A stretch of DNA of 64,000 nucleotides from Prorocentrum cordatum (GCA_963575745.1 CAUYUJ010014601.1:279171-343170); one strand, 5' to 3'. Shown: positions 22,765-33,921, counted from the first letter of the stretch. Made by a program: numbers and translations. Notes: generated by a model from the sequence alone, not told the origin.

Positions 22765-23723
22765 AGGGGGCTCGCCCCATACACCCCGCGCTGAATCCAA
22801 CCATTCTAGATTGAATTTCCAAGTCTCCACTGTTGCTTTCAATATCGGCTTGCCTCCAGCTTTGAGTATTGTCGAACCCCCGCTGCGTCAATACATAGTG
22901 CAAATTTAATAATGATGCGGCCCGCTTCTCGATGGGGGCGCCCGCGTTGCGCCAGACCCAGCGAGGCTTTTTTGTGGGATTCTGTTTTCCAGGCACGCCC
23001 TGGAGAATTGGCAGGGCATGTTGGGCCAGTGCCTGGGTCGGGAACTCGATGAACAGCATGCCTTTAAAGTCTTCTCCCAGAGGTCCTTCTTGATATGATT
23101 TCGAAGGACTTGGGCAATGAGCGCCCTCCAACACTTCAGCTATGATTTGCTCGGCGTTCGCAAGGGTGCTTTGCGGCAAACCTACAACCACAAGCGTCGA
23201 TATCGCGTGCGGTCTTTAAGCCGAATTTGTCCCAGTAGACCTTGGTGCATTAATTCGAGTGGTTCTATGTATGTTCAGAACTCCTCGGGGCGTGCGTCGA
23301 TGTTTGCCAGTGCACAAAAATAAACGCAATGCTTCTTGCATTGCTTCAATATCGTCCTCGATGTTCGTGATGCGGGTGTTCTGCTCTTCAATCGCGGCAT
23401 CCACCTTTTGCTTAGATTCTTTGAAATCGCACCCCAATGCCCGGGGTAGTTTCATGATGGGCGCGAGGCATTCCCGGAACATGGCACTCATAGTTCCCAC
23501 TGTAACTGGCGCCTTTGCGTGAGGTATTTGCGCAGGCGGGCATCGAACCCCTGAAAAATGTCGTCGTCAATGGAGTCAAAATCAAGAGAACGCGGTTGGA
23601 TGCCCGCCTCCATCTCGACACCATCCACTCGCTGCACATGACTTTTGATCCGCGCTTCCACACGGCGCCTGGCAGTCGATGCAGGAGTGGAGATCTCACG
23701 TTCTTGACATGTTTCGCACACAA
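22765..23723 (-). pseudogene. LINE ORF1 relic (coiled coil plus RRM-like)
   Basis: Minus-strand pieces joined by frame changes near 23490 and 23200. The first is a Cys-containing start (CETCQEREISTP) with a Gln/Arg-rich stretch (DARLRKYLTQRRQLQWEL). Next is a heptad-like segment (KQKVDAAIEEQNTRITNIED then DIEAMQEALRLF) predicting a coiled coil. Last is a ~70-residue block with VVGLPQST near its start and KGMLFIEFPTQALAQHAL later, resembling the RNP2 and RNP1 strands of an RRM. Coiled coil then RRM is the classic plan of LINE ORF1 RNA-binding proteins. The 3' end is cut by the spliced-leader retrocopy. A decayed leader lies 80-100 bases upstream. Confidence 0.65.
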
Positions 23724-23801
23724 GCTGAGGGTATAATATGCGAGTTCAGGTGAGAGATGTAGGGTACGTATAGGGAATGTCTGGATGTTTGGTGCTTGAT
23801 G

Positions 23802-23825
23802 CTTGGACCAAAAAATGGCTACGGC
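23802..23825 (-). other. Spliced-leader relic, decayed
   Basis: The minus strand reads CCGTAGCCATTTTTTGGTCCAAG. Compared with the 22-nt leader it has two extra T residues and a CT-to-TC change. It lies about 80 bases upstream of the LINE ORF1 coding remnant, at the place expected for the 5' end of that element's mRNA. Confidence 0.75.
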
Positions 23826-23997
23826 CGCTTTCTAAATAATCTCGATCGAGATAAATGCGCCTGTCTGCTTCGTCATGGGGCTTCCAAACATATTTGGCAT
23901 GGTAAATCTATCGGTGCCGGACATGGTAATGTTGCGTGGACTTGTCGGGGGGCCACGCAGCGCCGCGCTCGCTCTCATGCCGCTTGATGCGACGGTG

Positions 23998-24016
23998 TGT
24001 TTTTTTTTTTTTTTTT
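23998..24016 (-). other. Poly(T) run (poly(A) on the minus strand)
   Basis: An 18-base T run. Read on the minus strand it is a poly(A) tail-like run, possibly the 3' end of another retrocopy lying to its right, ending about 170 bases upstream of the decayed leader. Confidence 0.6.
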
Positions 24017-25225
24017 ATCGAGCGCATGTGAGTACGAATCATGCATGAAACGGGCGCACGGGTTCGTGAGATGGTTTACCGATTGGATATGGCAGCGATC
24101 CAGCGGGCGGCTGGCACATCGACGCGGTCGCAGGTAGGCTACCAAACGCGTTCTATTATGCATCATCGATACCACCATGTCTCTCCATTGCACGCGGGCG
24201 GCATCCCATGGGAATACCATTCAAGATTGATCTGGCTCGGGTGGACAAACAAAAAAACACCGATTCTGAATCCGTTGACAACCAAATGATTTTCTTCGCC
24301 GTTGCGGCGATGGAAACTGGCGGGCAGTTGCGCGCCTCAGCGCCAGATACACTGGAAAAAATTGTTTTTGCCAAATCTCATTCTGAACCACAGTCCCTTC
24401 AAAAGTCAGCCGCTCTGGCAGGGCGCGCCCGCTAGATTGCAACGATTTCAATGACGGCGGGCCAGGTCGCCAACCTCGGCGGGCCACGGGGCGCGAGCCA
24501 ACTCGACGCTTAGGACGGGAGCGACCCCTCAGCCATCAGCCTTTGGCGCGACGGGCCGACGGGGCCGGCGGGATAAAAGGCAGTCGCTTTCCTCCTCTCC
24601 CCCCGCCTTCTCTTCCCCTTTCTCCTCCTTGGGCGTTTCTGAGCGGCCCCGTCGTTGAAAACGATTTTCGGTTCGGTGGCATCGGGCGCTATTGCCTTCT
24701 TATGTTCGCTGATTTTTTTCGGTCGAAAAATTCAGATATGGAATTCCGCGCGCAATTGATGAACCCATGACCGCCCGGAAAAAACATTATTTAGACGGGA
24801 AAACTGCATCAAATTATTACCAGATTCCGTTCGCATTCAAAGTATCGAACGCACGGCGACGACTTGTGCGTTGACGAAATGCCTCTGAACGACATTTGCA
24901 CGTTTTCCTTTGCCTCGGCTTCCGCTCCTCGAATAAGAGACGAACGAACATGTCCGCAATGGGCAGGATCGCGCGGAACCGTAGCTCTTAGAGACACCAT
25001 TCGCGCGATTTTGAAGCGACGGCGATATCGCTCGAAAAACCAGATGGGAATATGAGAGGTAACGGGTGCACGAAAAAGAGTGGGAGATCAAAAAAAATGA
25101 GAAAGAGGATCAACCTGGAGAAGAGGAGGAGGTACACGAATCCATGGGCGAACTGTTCCTTCTTTCCCCCTCCATGCCAATATTCCCGCAGCTGGATCAC
25201 GGAATCAATTGACCACGATATCAAG
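24017..25225. other. No gene recognised; moderate-GC DNA
   Basis: The composition is nearer to 50% GC than in the flanks. Short open frames occur on both strands, but none has a recognisable domain. Confidence 0.4.
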
Positions 25226-25227
25226 TT

Positions 25228-25355
25228 ATGAAATCACCAGACCAGCCAGATCACCAAATAAGTTGGCCTCAATATTGCGTCACAGGAGCACCGGATCAGT
25301 TGGCCGGATTACCAGATCAGCCAGATCAGTGGATCAGCTGGATCATCGAGAATCT
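25228..25355. repeat. GATCA-based minisatellite
   Basis: Irregular repeats of GATCACCA, GATCAGCC and GATCAGTTGG units, palindromic around GATC. Confidence 0.7.
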
Positions 25356-25399
25356 AAAGAGATAAGCCGACCCCAATCAGAGAGCACATGAGGAGAGGA

Positions 25400-25690
25400 A
25401 GGCGGTCTTTGACTCGGCGGGCGGAATCTCCGTCTCAGCGGTCGGCGTCTCTGATTCAGCAGGCGGAGGCTCTGACTCGGCGGGCTGAGTCTTTGATTCG
25501 GCACGCCATGTCTCTGATTCGGCGCGCGCAGTCTCTGATTCGGCGCGCGGAGTCTCTGACTCGGCGCGCGTGGTTTGTGATTCGGCGCGCGGGGTCTCCG
25601 ATTCGGCGCGCAGGGTCTCTGATTAATGTTGTGTTGTCTATGATTCGGCGCGCGCGGTCTGCGATTCAACGTTTGGTTTGTGATTCGGAA
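25400..25690. repeat. ~21-bp GATTCGGCGCGCG minisatellite
   Basis: About 13 units of TCTCTGATTCGGCGCGCG with small changes. The 21-bp period keeps frames open and yields a 7-residue SLIRRAE-type peptide repeat on one strand and a PNQRLRA-type repeat on the other. Confidence 0.85.
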
Positions 25691-26794
25691 CCTCTCATTT
25701 GACCCGCGTGGAATACCTCGCACCACGCACGCGTTTTTGCCATGTCGTTCTTGCCAATTTCCCAAATCCACGCGCGCACTTTGTCAAGAGGCGCTGCGCA
25801 AAGAATGTGATAGAGGCGCGGTACGGCGCAACAAATTTAAAGTAATCGAGCAATATGTAGAGAGGGGACTTGTGGTAAGAAATGAGATAGGTCCCTCTCT
25901 GTTGCCTTCGCAACGCCCAAAGTGCATTGCATGCTCCATCGCGCCGACAGGGGGGCCCGATATTGTCGCGCGCCTTTATTGCAAGAATTTGCCATTCCGC
26001 CAAGCCTCAGGCGCGGCCGTAGCCAATTCAGGTGGATAAGGGGCACGCGTTTGTCTCCATGCCGCAAGTTTGTCCGCATCCATGTCAACATGGCAAACGT
26101 CCCAAAATGCAATTCGTACGAATTCCAATATCCCAGTTGTGCCTCACATCCAGATGCGACGTACCAATTGTCCGGATACATACCAACCAAAAACCGTTTC
26201 GAGGTAAATCGTCTCGGACACGAGCCAAATCAAGATGGAGGGCGAGGCAAAACAGAACGCACCAACGCATACTCCATGCCATCGCTTTGATGCAGGACAT
26301 GCGCTCCGCGCGCGAATTCCAAGACCCCAAATTACGACCGCAGATTCCAGCATAAGTTTTCTTAATCGAACTGGAACTTGCAAAAGGTTGATTTGTTCTA
26401 GCTGAGCTGTATTCGATAGAGATTAGTTTGGTGATGTTCTTCGGCGCATTCGACGCGGTCTGTCGGCGGGTTGTTGGGGCGCCCCGCACGAACATTTGGG
26501 GCGGGATGATTCGCTCGAAGCCCCTTGCAATGTGGCCGAGCGATTAACGCGAGCAAATGTATGTTTTATCATGCGAAATGCCATGCGCACATCGCCCTTG
26601 ACGGCGCCCACGAAGCCCAACAATCGGGCCAGGGGATTTTCAATTGGAGATACGTTTCGCAAATTGGTCGTAAGAGCATTGGCACAAAAATTCTGACAAA
26701 TTCTATAAAACTATAGTTGGCCACTTAATTTTGGACTACACAACGCGATTCATTCTTTGCAGTACATGGCCGAAGCAAAACGAACGAAGCAGCC

Positions 26795-27010
26795 ATGCGC
26801 CAAATGCGCGCGGGCAAAGCAAAGAGATGCGACGCGCCAAATGCGTGCGAGAGCAGACGATCACACGCCAAACGCGTGCCCGGATGGCCTGGGCGCGCCA
26901 AATGCGCGCTGAGATGACGCAGAGAAAAGAGGGAGGTCGCCCACGAGCAGATAAGCACACGCTAAATGCGCGCACAAGTGGCCTGGACGCGCCAACTGCG
27001 TGCCGAGAGG
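26795..27010. repeat. Irregular GCGCCAAATGCG minisatellite
   Basis: Units containing CGCCAAATGCGCGC or CGCCAAACGCGTGC recur at spacings of about 35-60 bases. The core is partly palindromic. Confidence 0.65.
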
Positions 27011-27229
27011 ACGGAGGGAGGAGGAGGAAAATATATGTTTTTTTTTTGTCTTGCCAAGACGCACAAGCCACGCAATGGACGTGATAAGTATTCGCCTTCT
27101 CCACATCCAGTTGGCTTGGGAAGTTTGATGCTCAGATCGCTATCCTTCCTCGTCTCGGAGCGCGTTCATTGAAGCGTGAGAACTAGGGAAACAGGAAGAA
27201 ACAATTGATAACAATTTTGCTGCCCATTT

Positions 27230-27990
27230 GCTCTCTGGCCCCCCGGCGCACGCTTGCAAGTCCACGTGACCGGCATGAGAGCATCAGGTTGAAACGTTGC
27301 CGCGCGCAGCGCGTGAGTGTTAGGGCTCCGGCAAATTTTCCGATGTGCAAGGTAGTTGTTGGCTTCTGTCGAACGAATGGGGGATCTCCAATATTTTCCT
27401 GAGGCATTTCGCCTGGAAATTATCCAATAGTCGTTTTTCGGCTTCGTTAAACCACGCCGAGCTAAGGGAATACATGACTCTACTTGTGATCATAGCCAGG
27501 TAGATTTGTAGTTTCTTTTTGATGCGGATTGAAAAATGCTCAATCAAAGCATCGTCCGCGTACAAAAGAATTGATACCATACCATTTTTAATGACAAGTT
27601 TGATTGTTCGCTAAGGAGCCCCCCCGCATCGCGCATCACCACCGTCATCACAATTTTGAACCAGAACGGGGACAAAGAGCACCTTTTGTGCAAAGTCCCA
27701 ATTTTGCTGCTTTTTTTTGACTTCTGCCCCCCATCCGCGACACAAAACATCCATCTTTTTTTGTATAGATGGTTTTGATGATTGCCAAGAGACGCGTTGG
27801 TATATTATACCGAACCTTCCCCGAGCTGTTAGCATCGCCTCCACACTGATTGAATAAAACGCCTTCTTCCAATCCAGCGCGACGAATGTTGAACCAAAAT
27901 TGTTCCTTATGTCTGAGAAATCTATATGTCGTCGCACCACACGCATTGCATTTGCCATGCCGCGCCCCCTGCACAAGCCAAGCTGGGTTG
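27230..27990 (-). pseudogene. LINE reverse-transcriptase relic with YADD
   Basis: The minus strand contains block LCRGRGMANAMRVVRR (about 27980), palm strand A (TFVALDWKKAFYSI, about 27890-27850), a diverged central stretch with stops and frame changes, the catalytic palm motif LLYADDALI (about 27560), and a thumb/C-terminal piece (MYSLSSAWFNEAEKRLLDNF then QAKCLRKIL). The region between strand A and YADD is shortened and out of frame. It belongs to the same broad LINE type as the 19.6-21.2 kb copy, as shown by the shared sequence next to the block-2 motif, and it is non-functional. Confidence 0.85.
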
Positions 27991-28019
27991 CGTCGAGCCG
28001 GTCTTCAGCACCAACATGT

Positions 28020-28600
28020 GGGTCCCACGGGTTTCGGTAACCGAAACAGGGTTTCGGTAACCTGGACAGGGTTTCGGTAACCGGAGAAGGCGTTTCAGCA
28101 ACTTGAGGGAGGGTTTCCGTAACACGGGGGAGGGTTTCGGTAACGGTAGGAAGGGTTTCGGTAACGGAGGGGGGTGTTTCGGTAACGGAGGGAAGGGTTT
28201 CCGTAACGGGGGGAAGGGGTTCAATTTACGAGGAAAGATTTCCGCAAAGAAAGGTGCTTGGTGAAATCAACACGGCCGCGAGCTTTCTCCCGAGGCCCGC
28301 GGTCGGGGGTTTTCTCCCATGCTTCCGCGGAGGTCTGGGCGTGGAGCCTCCTCCCATGTTTTCGGGGAGATGTAGGCCTGGGGCTTCCCCCCAGGGCTTC
28401 GTCCCAGGGTTTCGCCGCTGCCGCCGCCGTTGCCCTTCTTCCTCCCCACTCTCTTCTTCGTTCTCGTTCTCGTCGTCTTCGTCGTCTTTGTTGTCTTCGT
28501 CATCCTCCTCGTCGTCTTGTCGTCCTCGTCGGGTCCTCGTCGGCCTTACCAGCTTCGTCGTCGCTGGCGTCGCCGTCTTCGTTCATCATAATCTAGCTTT
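28020..28600. repeat. GGTTTCGGTAAC minisatellite and GTC-rich block (left arm of an inverted duplicate)
   Basis: About nine units of GGGTTTCGGTAACNGGNGG (20-24 bp) lead into AAATCAACACGGCC and CCCATGCTTCCGCGGAG-type units, then CGTTCTCGTCGTCTTCGTC. The same blocks occur in reverse order and orientation at 39.74-40.70 kb. Both arms lie beside a LINE reverse-transcriptase fragment. Confidence 0.8.
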
Positions 28601-28602
28601 TT

Positions 28603-28603
28603 G

Positions 28604-28650
<47 letters not shown>

Positions 28651-28655
28651 ATATA
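28603..28655. repeat. TA/TG microsatellite
   Basis: TATATA followed by TGTGTG. Confidence 0.95.
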
Positions 28656-28900
28656 TCCGAATATTTCGATGGGTTTCCGTAACCGGCCGAATGGTTTCAC
28701 GTATAAACATGTAATATTCGTATGGTTCCGTAACATCCTTAAGCTTTCAATACGAGGCGTAAGGTTTTTAATGGCCGAAATTCGGTTGGAAATTTGGCAG
28801 CACGACGACGACCTGAGCGATAACGAAATTCTTGGTAACCTTGAGAACGACACGTTTGGTAACAAAATTCCACGATAATATGGTGTTTTCCGCGTTTGGT

Positions 28901-29000
28901 NNNNNNNNNNNNNNNNNNNNNNNNNNNNNNNNNNNNNNNNNNNNNNNNNNNNNNNNNNNNNNNNNNNNNNNNNNNNNNNNNNNNNNNNNNNNNNNNNNNN
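28901..29000. other. Assembly gap (100 N)
   Basis: Exactly 100 N, the conventional size for a gap of unknown length. Sequence on its two sides may not be truly adjacent. Confidence 0.99.
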
Positions 29001-29325
29001 ACGAGAAGGTAGGAGGAGATAGAATGATTTAACTGGATGTAAAAAGGCGGAAGAGGTATGGCAAGGTGGGAGGAGATAGGAGGTAGGGCGTGGCAAGAGG
29101 AGATACGAAGATGGAGGAAGAGGTAGGAGGAGGTTGAGGAAAAATACGAGAAGGTAGGAGGAAGGAGGAGAATATACGAGGAGGTACGGGGAGTTAAGAG
29201 TAGAGGTATGGGGGACGTAGGAGGTAGGAGGAGGTAGGAAAAGGTGGGGAGAGAGGTAAGGAGAAATATGGGAGCGGTGGGAGGAGGTAGGAGGATGTAA
29301 GAAGACGTGGGAAGACATAAAAGAA
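29001..29325. repeat. GAGGTAGGAGGA purine-rich repeat
   Basis: Imperfect units of AGGAGGTAGGA, AGAAGG and GGGGAG. The minus-strand frame gives Ser/Pro/Tyr/Leu-rich low-complexity peptide. Confidence 0.8.
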
Positions 29326-30130
29326 AAAACGGATGGTGTATGCGGATGTCCCGTTCCAGAGGCGGGATCGTTCGTCTTTGTGGTTTAATCGCAGCCATTT
29401 CCAGGTTCAGACCTATCGAGGCACTATTCATTTTACTATCCTGGGTCCGCTCCGTTGGACAGGATATCCATACAATGCCGTGCAATAGCATGTGGCTTTC
29501 CATGTTCTCGCTGATCTACCTAGGGCCTCTGCCTTAAATGAACGGTTGGTCGTTTTCGTTCATTCTAGGGGCGGCTATTGTGCAGATATGTTCGTCGCAA
29601 CTCGTAGCGAAGATTTCAGGGGTTTGCGATGTGATTGTCGGAATCAAATGCAGAAGGGGAATTTACATAGAATGGAGCAGAGGCTTTGTTGTTAGAGGGT
29701 AGGGAGTAGGGGGGGTGGAGAGTAGGGAGAGGATAGCGACCAGAGGAGAGAACGCAGAGGACAAAGAGCGCAAAGTAGAGGCAATAGGGCAGATACCTGA
29801 GATTATCCACATTCGTCAACTTTTGCTCTTGCCCACCGCTAGCACGCTGCCTTTTCTAATTCACGTGCCCCGCTGCGCTGCGTCCGCCGCCACATCGCTT
29901 GAGTGCGCGTCAATCTGGCGTCGTGCTCGTGAGTATCGGCGGGGAGGGTGGCCACTATACTGCCCTGGCAGGTCTCCAGTGCGAGCCAGCTCGAGCGTGT
30001 CATTGCCTCAATGCCCACACCATGACTACCCGCATGCATTCCCATGAAGGCGTACCGACATACCGTTCGATTGCGATCCATGCTGTTTCTGCCAGGTCGA
30101 CACCTGGGAAAAACAAGAGGTGGGGGGTAG
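29326..30130. other. No gene recognised
   Basis: Mostly unique sequence with a GGGAGTAGGGGGGGTGGAG tract near 29700. It may hold exons or an intron upstream of the candidate exons at 30.1 kb, but nothing can be called. Confidence 0.35.
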
Positions 30131-30135
30131 GATAT

Positions 30136-31022
30136 GCGGAGAGCGACGCCTCAGGTTTGCGGTGGACTGGGACACCTTCAGCGAAGTAAAGATGTCGAGG
30201 TTCCTGCGGGCCCACCGGATGATTACCGAGACGGACTTGCATGGTTCGTTGTGCCTGTACATGTATAGATGTATATGTACTTATGTGTTATGTACCTCTG
30301 TATACATATGTACGTGTATCTGTATAAATATATACATATATATATATGTATATATATACATATATATATATATAATTTCATTGTGCTTTCGCAGGAATAC
30401 AATGAAGAGTTCCAGCGGCAATTGGCGAATTACTGGGCCAATGGGCCGCAAGAGGACTCAGTTACTGGAGCCAGTATTTCGGCGCAGCGGTGCCCACCAC
30501 GTGCAAATAATGACGAAAATTGTGCTTCTAGTATTTGCGCCCGATTCTGGCATTTTCTGCTTGCAATCGGACAGGGGAGGGATGATGGATGGTGACGTGA
30601 CAGCGACGGCGACGTCATGAGGAGGAAGGGGCACGAAGAAAAGAGTTCGTTGTTCAGCCTTTGCCCAGGTACACGCAATATGTATTAGCCAGCAAATACC
30701 GTGAAGTCATCAAACAACACCGGGACAAGCAGTTCGAGGAACGGTATTGCGACATGGCGAAGATCGAATCGGTGACTGGAGTGTCAAAGTGGGAACAGAT
30801 CGACAAAAGAGGGCAGAGAAATGCTTTCGGTCTCGCGCAGGGCCCGCCGATTGCCACCAAAGTCGAACGCAGAGAAAGAAAACAACCTGCGAGGTCGCGT
30901 GCCCCAACTGGACGGACCGAGGTACCAGTTCCGTTATCTGTCCGCGGTGCTGTGGACAGGCCCACGGCTGAGCGCTTGTGGAAGGCATCGTTGGCCAGGC
31001 GGCTATCGCCTCAAGAGGACTA
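30136..31022 (+). CDS. Candidate exons upstream of the MULE-like gene
   Basis: Three short coding-like stretches are flanked by plausible splice signals. About 30142-30246 encodes FAVDWDTFSEVKMSRFLRAH and more, after GGGTAG|G. Positions 30395-30500, after TTGTGCTTTCGCAG, encode EYNEEFQRQLANYWANGPQE and more. About 30669-30840, after CCTTTGCCCAG|G, encode YTQYVLASKYREVIKQHRDK and KQFEERYCDMAKIES. A Cys-rich stretch (KTTCEVACPNWT then VICPRCCGQAHG, 30885-30970) could be a zinc ribbon in another exon. Introns contain TATATA runs. Phases do not join cleanly with simple GT donors; dinoflagellates also use GC and GA donors. They may belong to the MULE-like gene downstream or to a separate gene. The domains are not recognised. 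Confidence 0.4.
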
Positions 31023-31219
31023 GCGGGGAAATTGCAAAATAACAAAGCTTTTCCACATATTATGTATATTGCCTGGTTGTTCGTCAGTTCTGCGAGGCAT
31101 CGTGCATACGCAAAACATGGCTCCCCAGGAAGTTGATTTTGAACTGGCTGTGGAAGGCCACCATGATCCGCACGGTGGCCAAGGTCGGTTCTCTGCTGCG
31201 TCAACTGGTTCCTCGCGGA

Positions 31220-31235
31220 CACCGCCACAGGTGGA

Positions 31236-31305
<70 letters not shown>

Positions 31306-31455
31306 CCTCCCTCTCTCACTCTCTCTCTTTCTCTGTCCGTCCCTCTCTTTGTCTTTCAGTCAGTCAGTCAGTCGGTCTGCCTGCCTGCCTGTCTGTCTGT
31401 CTGTCTGTCTGTCTGCCTGTCTGCCCCTCTCCCTCCGGGATCGTCATACGGCGTT

Positions 31456-31486
<31 letters not shown>
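31220..31486. repeat. CT, TGTC and GTC microsatellites
   Basis: A CTCTCT run, then TGTCTGTC/CTGCCTGC, then GTCGTC: three simple repeats in series, likely inside an intron. Confidence 0.95.
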
Positions 31487-31487
<1 letters not shown>

Positions 31488-32740
31488 GGTCAAGAAAGCA
31501 CATGCACAACCAAATGCTGCAAACCCTGCTGGTCCTGCTCGCCCGGGCAAAGGTCGAGCCAATGACGTGCATAATACCACGGAACACGTAAATCAATTCC
31601 CGAAAATGGAAGTGAAGGCGAACTCCTCTGGCATGCGCGACGCCGACGGGCCACCAGGAGTTCAAGATGCTTGCTGGACACCGTTCTGGTCTCAATTTGG
31701 CCATCCGCAGTGCATAGAGATGGACTTCGAAACCTTCGTGCGCCAGGACTGCGACGTAACGGGGGGGCGTTTGGACGACGAAAACAAGAACGAGAGTAGG
31801 AAGGCAAGGGAGGATAACGATGACGAAGGTTAGGAGGAGATACGAACACGACGAAGATGACGAGCCACCCTGGAGCCACGCCTCCAGGGCCATCTGGGAG
31901 GTAATCTTGAAGCCGCCCGGGGGCCCTCTTAGAGCCAAAAGCCTGGGGCCATGCTGGAACCATGCATCCAGGGCTATCACATCAGGATCGCGTTGGAGCC
32001 TGGCATTATCTTGGAGCCAAATCCTGTTCCGAATAACGCAATTCACGTGTGCAGACGCACGCGCGGCCGAGAGCCTGGACAAACGTGCCCCCCGAAAGAC
32101 GTCGCATCAACTGCGCGCGGCCTGAGCTGAAGGATCTACGTCGGCTGGGCCCCGCAAAAAGTTTTCTGGAGGGCAACTTGAATGCGAATTTCCGTGTATG
32201 CCCTCAGTCCGGGGCAGATGCCTCCCTTGCGTTTGCTGGCCGTTGGTTTCAACACTCGGTCAAAACCAGTTCCTGCAGCCACGCCTCGCCGAGTGTTCCG
32301 CAGGGCGTCCTGGATACAAAAATCTCCGAAGCCGTATCTTCCACATCTGGGGCAAATTCTCTCTGGGGTCCGCGGGGTGGCCCCCCTGCGAATTGGGGGG
32401 GCGGGAGGGGCCCGATGCTTTGGAGAAGAAGGCGAAATTAGGGAGGGAGGGAGGGATAATGGGGTTGCGAGGGCGCCAAAGATTCCAGAGCAAGGGTAGG
32501 TGGTAAGAGGATGATCGTTTCCTGTTTCCAACCTTTTTCCTTCCCCTGCTCGGGAGGTTTACTTCCCCCCCCTCCCTGGGTCTGGACGGCGGGGGGCCCG
32601 AGGTGGCAGAGGGTCCTTCTTGGCTCAAGATGGCTCCAAGAGGGCCTCAGAGCCCAAGATGGCTTCCAATATGACCCAACATACCTCAAGATGGCCCAAG
32701 ATGGGCCCAAGACGCCCAAGAGGGGCCCAAGAGGGGCCCA
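31487..32740. other. Uncertain; no firm gene
   Basis: An open plus-strand stretch at 31487-31833 (EVKKAHAQPNAANPAGPARP and onward) and several frames at 32050-32500 have no recognised domain. From 32600, GGCCCAAGATGG repeats dominate, and CTTGGCTCAAG there is part of that repeat. These may be introns of the surrounding gene. Confidence 0.3.
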
Positions 32741-32742
32741 AA

Positions 32743-33921
32743 ACGCCTTGTTTGAGCCTCCGAGGGGGGTGTTGAGATTTACGCCGCCCATCTCTTTGAT
32801 CGATCTCCCCCAAGATGGCGGCGGCGGCGGCAACGGCGACGGCGGCGGGGAAGACTGAAGGGGGGCGGGAAGGGGGAGGGGGTACACGTCGAGGTCTCGA
32901 CCCTCGAGGTCAGCCTTCGGGGGGCCTCCTCGCCGCCACGGCCGGGCAGCACGAAAACCAGCAACGCCAGCAGCAGCGCCAGCAGCGCCAGCAGCAACAG
33001 CACCACCACCACCACCAACAGAAGCAACGGCACCAGCAACAGCACCAGCAGTGCGAGAACAACAACACCAGCAGCACCAGCAGCACCAGCAGCACCAACC
33101 ACCACCACCACCAATACCAGCAGCAGCAACAGCACCAACAGCGGCACCCGTACCATTCGCTACCAGAGATCTCCCGATGCACCGTTGTTGCCCACGCTAT
33201 TTCACTATGTGCGTCTTTTCCTCCCTTCTCCCGTCAGCTCTCCTGGGCATCGTATCTGGATGGGCTGGTCGGGATGCGCGAAGCGTCGGAAATTCCCAAG
33301 GGCTGTGGGGAGCGGTGGATCAAAGACGCCTTGTTTGAGCCTCCGACGGGGGTGTTGAGATTTACGCCGCCCATCTCTTTGATCGATCTCCCCCAAGATG
33401 GCGGCGGCGGCAACGGCGACGGCGGCGGGGAAGACTGAAGGGGGGTGGGGGGGGGAGGGGGTGCACGTCGAGGTCTCGACCCTCGAGGTCAGCCTTCGGG
33501 GGGCCTCCTCGCCGCCACGGCCGGGCAGCACGAAAACCAGCAACGCCAGCAGCAGCGTCAGCAGCACCAGCAGCAACAGCACCACCACCACCACCAACAG
33601 AAACAACGGCACCAGCAGCAGCACCAGCAGCAGCACCAACAATGCGAAAACCAACAACAACACCAGCAGCACCAGCAGCACCAGCAGCACCAACCACCAC
33701 CACCACAAATACCAGCAGCAACAACAGCACCAACAGCGGCACCCGTACCATTCGCTACCAGAGATCTCCCACTGCACCGTTGTTGCCCACGCTATTTCAC
33801 TATGTGCGTCTTTTCCTCCCTTCTCCCGTCAGCTCTCCTGGGCATCGTTTCTGGATGGGCTGGTCGGGATACGCGAAGCGTCAGAAATTCCCAAGGGCTG
33901 CGGGGAGCGGTGGATCAAAGA
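32743..33921 (+). repeat. Tandem duplication (~590 bp) containing CAG arrays and a possible exon
   Basis: Unit 1 starts at 32743 and unit 2 at 33326, both with ACGCCTTGTTTGAGCCTCC. Each then has TTTACGCCGCCCATCTCTTT, GATCTCCCCCAAGATGGCGG and a CAGCACCACC array (longer in unit 2). Each ends with a stretch after TTCTCCCGTCAG that can encode SFLDGLVGIREASEIPKGCG (YLDGLVGMREAS in unit 1). The two units are nearly identical outside the arrays, so the duplication is recent. The end of unit 2 abuts the first MULE exon. Confidence 0.85.

Noticed and set aside
28020-28215. GGTTTCGGTAAC repeats as telomeric sequence
   Set aside because: The unit is 20-24 bp and irregular, unlike the short TTTAGGG-type telomere repeat. 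It occurs internally at two places as part of a longer duplicated block.
32621-32645. CTTCTTGGCTCAAGATGG as another spliced-leader relic
   Set aside because: Only the last ten bases fit the leader, and the stretch is explained by the surrounding GGCCCAAGATGG repeats.
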